Positions 6,187-7,914 of a stretch of DNA of 7,914 nt are shown piece by piece (the stretch's first letter is position 1; every line of letters starts with the position of its first letter). This DNA is from Acidobacteriota bacterium (GTDB lineage: Bacteria; Acidobacteriota; Terriglobia; Terriglobales; Acidobacteriaceae), in NCBI GenBank assembly GCA_021798655.1, contig JAJZFE010000428.1, positions 1-7,914 on the forward strand, given 5' to 3'. Under the pieces are notes generated by a model. It did not search any database. It saw only the letters and a program-made list of their open reading frames with translations, and was not told where the DNA came from. The position numbers were made by a program, and so were the translations under genes.

Positions 6187-6326
6187 TGTCCTGAGTCTGA
6201 AGTTCGTCGCATACAATTCTGAGGTTTGTCATTCCGCAGCGCAGCGGAGGAATCTGCATCCCGCGCAGTTCGTCAGGGTGCATCCGGCCTCGATTGATGT
6301 CGTGAACTTCAGACGCACCACACTAG
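6183..6326. mobile_element. MITE-like element: 136 bp with 19-bp terminal inverted repeats and CTAG flanks
   Basis: The left end TGTCCTGAGTCTGAAGTTC (6187-6205) and the right end GAACTTCAGACGCACCACA (6304-6322) are inverted repeats matching at 16 of 19 positions, including 11 consecutive inner bases. Outside them lies CTAG on each side (6183-6186 and 6323-6326), consistent with a 4-bp target duplication. The 98-bp interior has no coding capacity and holds a 34-bp repeat also found in recG. The TGT...ACA ends at CTAG resemble what is known of IS481-family insertion sites, so a non-autonomous derivative of such an element is a reasonable guess. The element fills exactly the interval between the stop codons of the two convergent genes. 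A transcript of either strand would fold into a long stem, so it might also serve as a bidirectional terminator. The alternative is a terminator-like intergenic repeat that was never mobile. Confidence 0.7.
6227..6260 (+). repeat. 34-bp dispersed repeat, copy 1 (inside the MITE-like element)
   Basis: This 34-bp stretch starts TGTCATTCCGC and ends GGAATCTGCATC, and is identical to 6994-7027 in the same orientation. The core contains TCCGC-AGCGCA-GCGGA and the flanking pair ATTCC/GGAAT, so it can form an imperfect hairpin with a 3-nt bulge, as in REP-type palindromes. This copy lies between two convergent genes. Confidence 0.97.
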
Positions 6327-7914
6327 GCTTCGACGAGCCCATACCTGCGCTGCCACTGCTGTTTCAATCGCGCCCAAACGGCGTCGATCTCCGTGCGCGA
6401 CATGGCTGGGTCGGCGGCCTGGACGAAGTGTTCAGCCTCGGCCTTTGCCAGTTCGAGCAGCTCGCGGTCGCGCGTCAGGTTGGCGACGCGAAACTCCGGC
6501 AGCCCCGCCTGTCGCGTGCCAAAGAACTCGCCCGGCCCGCGCTGCTGCAGGTCAAACTCCGCGAGCTCGAATCCGTTCTGCGTGCGCACCATGGCGTCGA
6601 GCCGCTGCTCGGCCTCCGGTGAGATCACTTCGCCCGTCACCAGCACGCAGTAGCTCTTCGCCGCGCCGCGGCCCACGCGTCCGCGCAGCTGGTGCATCTG
6701 CGCCAGTCCAAAGCGGTCGGCGTGTTCGATCACCATCACCGTCGCGTTCGGCACGTCCACGCCGACTTCGATCACCGTGGTCGACACGAGCACATCGACC
6801 TCGCCGCGCTTGAACCGCGCCATCATCACTTCCTTGTCGTCCGCGCTCATGCGGCCGTGCAGCAGGCCCAGCTTCAGGCCGTGCAGCGCACCCGCACGCA
6901 GCTCGTCGAACATCTCCGTCGCCGAGCGCAGCTTCTGTCGCTGCGGCTTCTTGCGCGGAGCCTTCTCCTTCACCGCCGCAGGCTTTTTCGCCCTGTCATT
7001 CCGCAGCGCAGCGGAGGAATCTGCATCTTGCCCCTGCGCCTCAGCCTCCAGCGCAAAGTCCAGCTCCGGCTGGTCGTCCTTCTCGCCTTCGATGACGGGG
7101 TACACGATGTACGCCTGCCGCCCCGCCTGCACCTGCTTGCGAACGAACTCCCACACCTCATCGGCGCGCTCCTGGCGCAGGCGGCGCGTCACAATCGGCG
7201 ACCGCCCCGGCGGCAGCTCGTCGATCACGCTGGCCTCCAGGTCGCCATACATCGTCAGCGCGAGCGTGCGCGGAATCGGCGTCGCAGTCATCACCAGCAC
7301 GTCCGGCTCGGTCGCAATGCCGCTCGCGCCCGGCTTACGCATCAGCTTGAAGCGCTGCTGCACGCCGAAGCGGTGCTGCTCATCCACGATGACGAGTCCG
7401 AGGTTGTCGAAGTCCACCTTCTCTTCCACCAGCGCGTGCGTGCCGATGGCGAGATCGACCTCGCCGCGAAAGATGCGTCCGCGCACCTCGCGCTTGGTGC
7501 GGTCGTCCAGCGAGCCGGTCAGCAGCGCTACGCGATACGGCCTGCCGGTACGCGGCGAAACCACGTCCTTCAGCAGCTTGCGCGCACCGAGGTAGTGCTG
7601 CGTTGCAAGGATCTCCGTCGGCGCCATCATCGCCGTCTGGTAGCCGTTCTCGATAGCCACCACCGCTGCCTGAAACGCGACGATCGTCTTGCCCGAGCCC
7701 ACGTCGCCCTGCAGCAGTCGCCGCATCGGCTGTGCGCGCCGCATGTCGCCGGCGATCTCGCCGAGCACGCGCTTCTGCGCCGCCGTCGGCTTGAACGGCA
7801 GCACCTGCTTCAGCGCCTCGCGCACCTTCGCATCGGTGACAAAGGCTGTGCCCGAGCGCTCGCGCAGACGGCGTCGCTTCAGCTCCAGCCCCAGCTCCAG
7901 GTACCAGAACTCCT
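6323..7914 (-). CDS. recG: ATP-dependent DNA helicase RecG, C-terminal part
   Basis: RecG remodels stalled replication forks and Holliday junctions by ATP-driven branch migration. The visible 529 residues cover the end of the wedge-to-helicase linker and both helicase lobes; the N-terminal wedge domain lies beyond the window. The frame stays open to base 7914, so the GTG at 7825 is internal. Counting from that codon: Walker A GDVGSGKT at 40-47, APTEILA at 68-74, DEQH at 148-151, TATPIPRT at 180-187, GLLHGRM at 320-326, STTVIEVGVDVPNA at 348-361, QLRGRVGRG at 379-387, and the TRG-like region QNGFELAEFDLQQRGPGEFFGTRQ at 416-439. All catalytic motifs are intact. About 50 residues at 250-300, between the lobes, are absent from E. 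coli RecG as I recall it. They are rich in Ala, Lys and Gln, and part is encoded by the 34-bp dispersed repeat. The TAG stop lies in the right CTAG flank of the MITE-like element. The gene converges on the receiver gene. Confidence 0.97.
   Translation of the reverse strand, partial: EFWYLELGLELKRRRLRERSGTAFVTDAKVREALKQVLPFKPTAAQKRVLGEIAGDMRRAQPMRRLLQGDVGSGKTIVAFQAAVVAIENGYQTAMMAPTEILATQHYLGARKLLKDVVSPRTGRPYRVALLTGSLDDRTKREVRGRIFRGEVDLAIGTHALVEEKVDFDNLGLVIVDEQHRFGVQQRFKLMRKPGASGIATEPDVLVMTATPIPRTLALTMYGDLEASVIDELPPGRSPIVTRRLRQERADEVWEFVRKQVQAGRQAYIVYPVIEGEKDDQPELDFALEAEAQGQDADSSAALRNDRAKKPAAVKEKAPRKKPQRQKLRSATEMFDELRAGALHGLKLGLLHGRMSADDKEVMMARFKRGEVDVLVSTTVIEVGVDVPNATVMVIEHADRFGLAQMHQLRGRVGRGAAKSYCVLVTGEVISPEAEQRLDAMVRTQNGFELAEFDLQQRGPGEFFGTRQAGLPEFRVANLTRDRELLELAKAEAEHFVQAADPAMSRTEIDAVWARLKQQWQRRYGLVEA
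6994..7027 (+). repeat. 34-bp dispersed repeat, copy 2 (inside recG coding sequence)
   Basis: This copy is a perfect match to 6227-6260. On the minus strand it is translated within recG as DADSSAALRND plus the first base of the next Arg codon. The flanking bases differ from copy 1 on both sides, so only the 34-bp unit is shared. The terminal inverted repeats that surround copy 1 are absent here. Confidence 0.97.

Noticed and set aside
6777..7595. 272-residue plus-strand open frame over recG
   Set aside because: Ser/Arg-rich shadow of recG in the antisense direction; the recG motifs on the minus strand are unambiguous.

Overview
The window reads as a chromosomal segment of a high-GC Gram-negative bacterium. 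The evidence is a tripartite RND efflux pump with an outer-membrane lipoprotein and a strong preference for C or G at third codon positions. The style (short GC-rich dispersed repeats, overlapping efflux genes, stand-alone receiver proteins) suggests Acidobacteriota, perhaps Terriglobales. That placement is inference only, because no rRNA gene or other taxonomic marker is present.

Layout: (1) 1-2572, plus strand: the 3' end of an HAE-1/AcrB-type RND pump gene, overlapping by 4 bp a gene for a NodT/OprM-type outer-membrane efflux lipoprotein. Together they are the distal part of an efflux operon whose promoter and adaptor gene lie outside the window. (2) 2573-3043: a non-coding strip with a perfect 14-bp x 4 tandem repeat, a minus-strand tRNA-Cys(GCA) with encoded CCA, and a 12-bp perfect inverted repeat. 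(3) 3044-3700, minus: a complete 1-Cys (Prx6-type) peroxiredoxin. (4) 3701-4103: a divergent intergenic region with two hairpins. (5) 4104-5015, plus: a PhzF-family isomerase/epimerase-like protein. (6) 5016-5733: about 720 bp without a recognisable gene. (7) 5734-6186, plus: a single-domain response-regulator receiver with a reduced acidic pocket. (8) 6187-6322: a 136-bp element with 19-bp imperfect terminal inverted repeats, flanked by CTAG on both sides. (9) 6323-7914, minus: the C-terminal part of the DNA helicase RecG, truncated by the window end.

The protein-coding genes are mostly ordinary housekeeping or accessory functions (drug efflux, peroxide detoxification, signalling, replication-fork repair) and do not form one pathway. 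The unusual content is in the repeats. The 136-bp element fills exactly the space between the stop codons of the receiver gene and recG, and each stop codon lies in one of the two CTAG copies. This suggests insertion into a single CTAG where two convergent genes once overlapped tail to tail. A 34-bp sequence inside that element recurs perfectly, in the same orientation, inside recG, where it is read in frame as part of a lineage-specific insert between the helicase lobes. I found no complete new defence or biosynthetic system.
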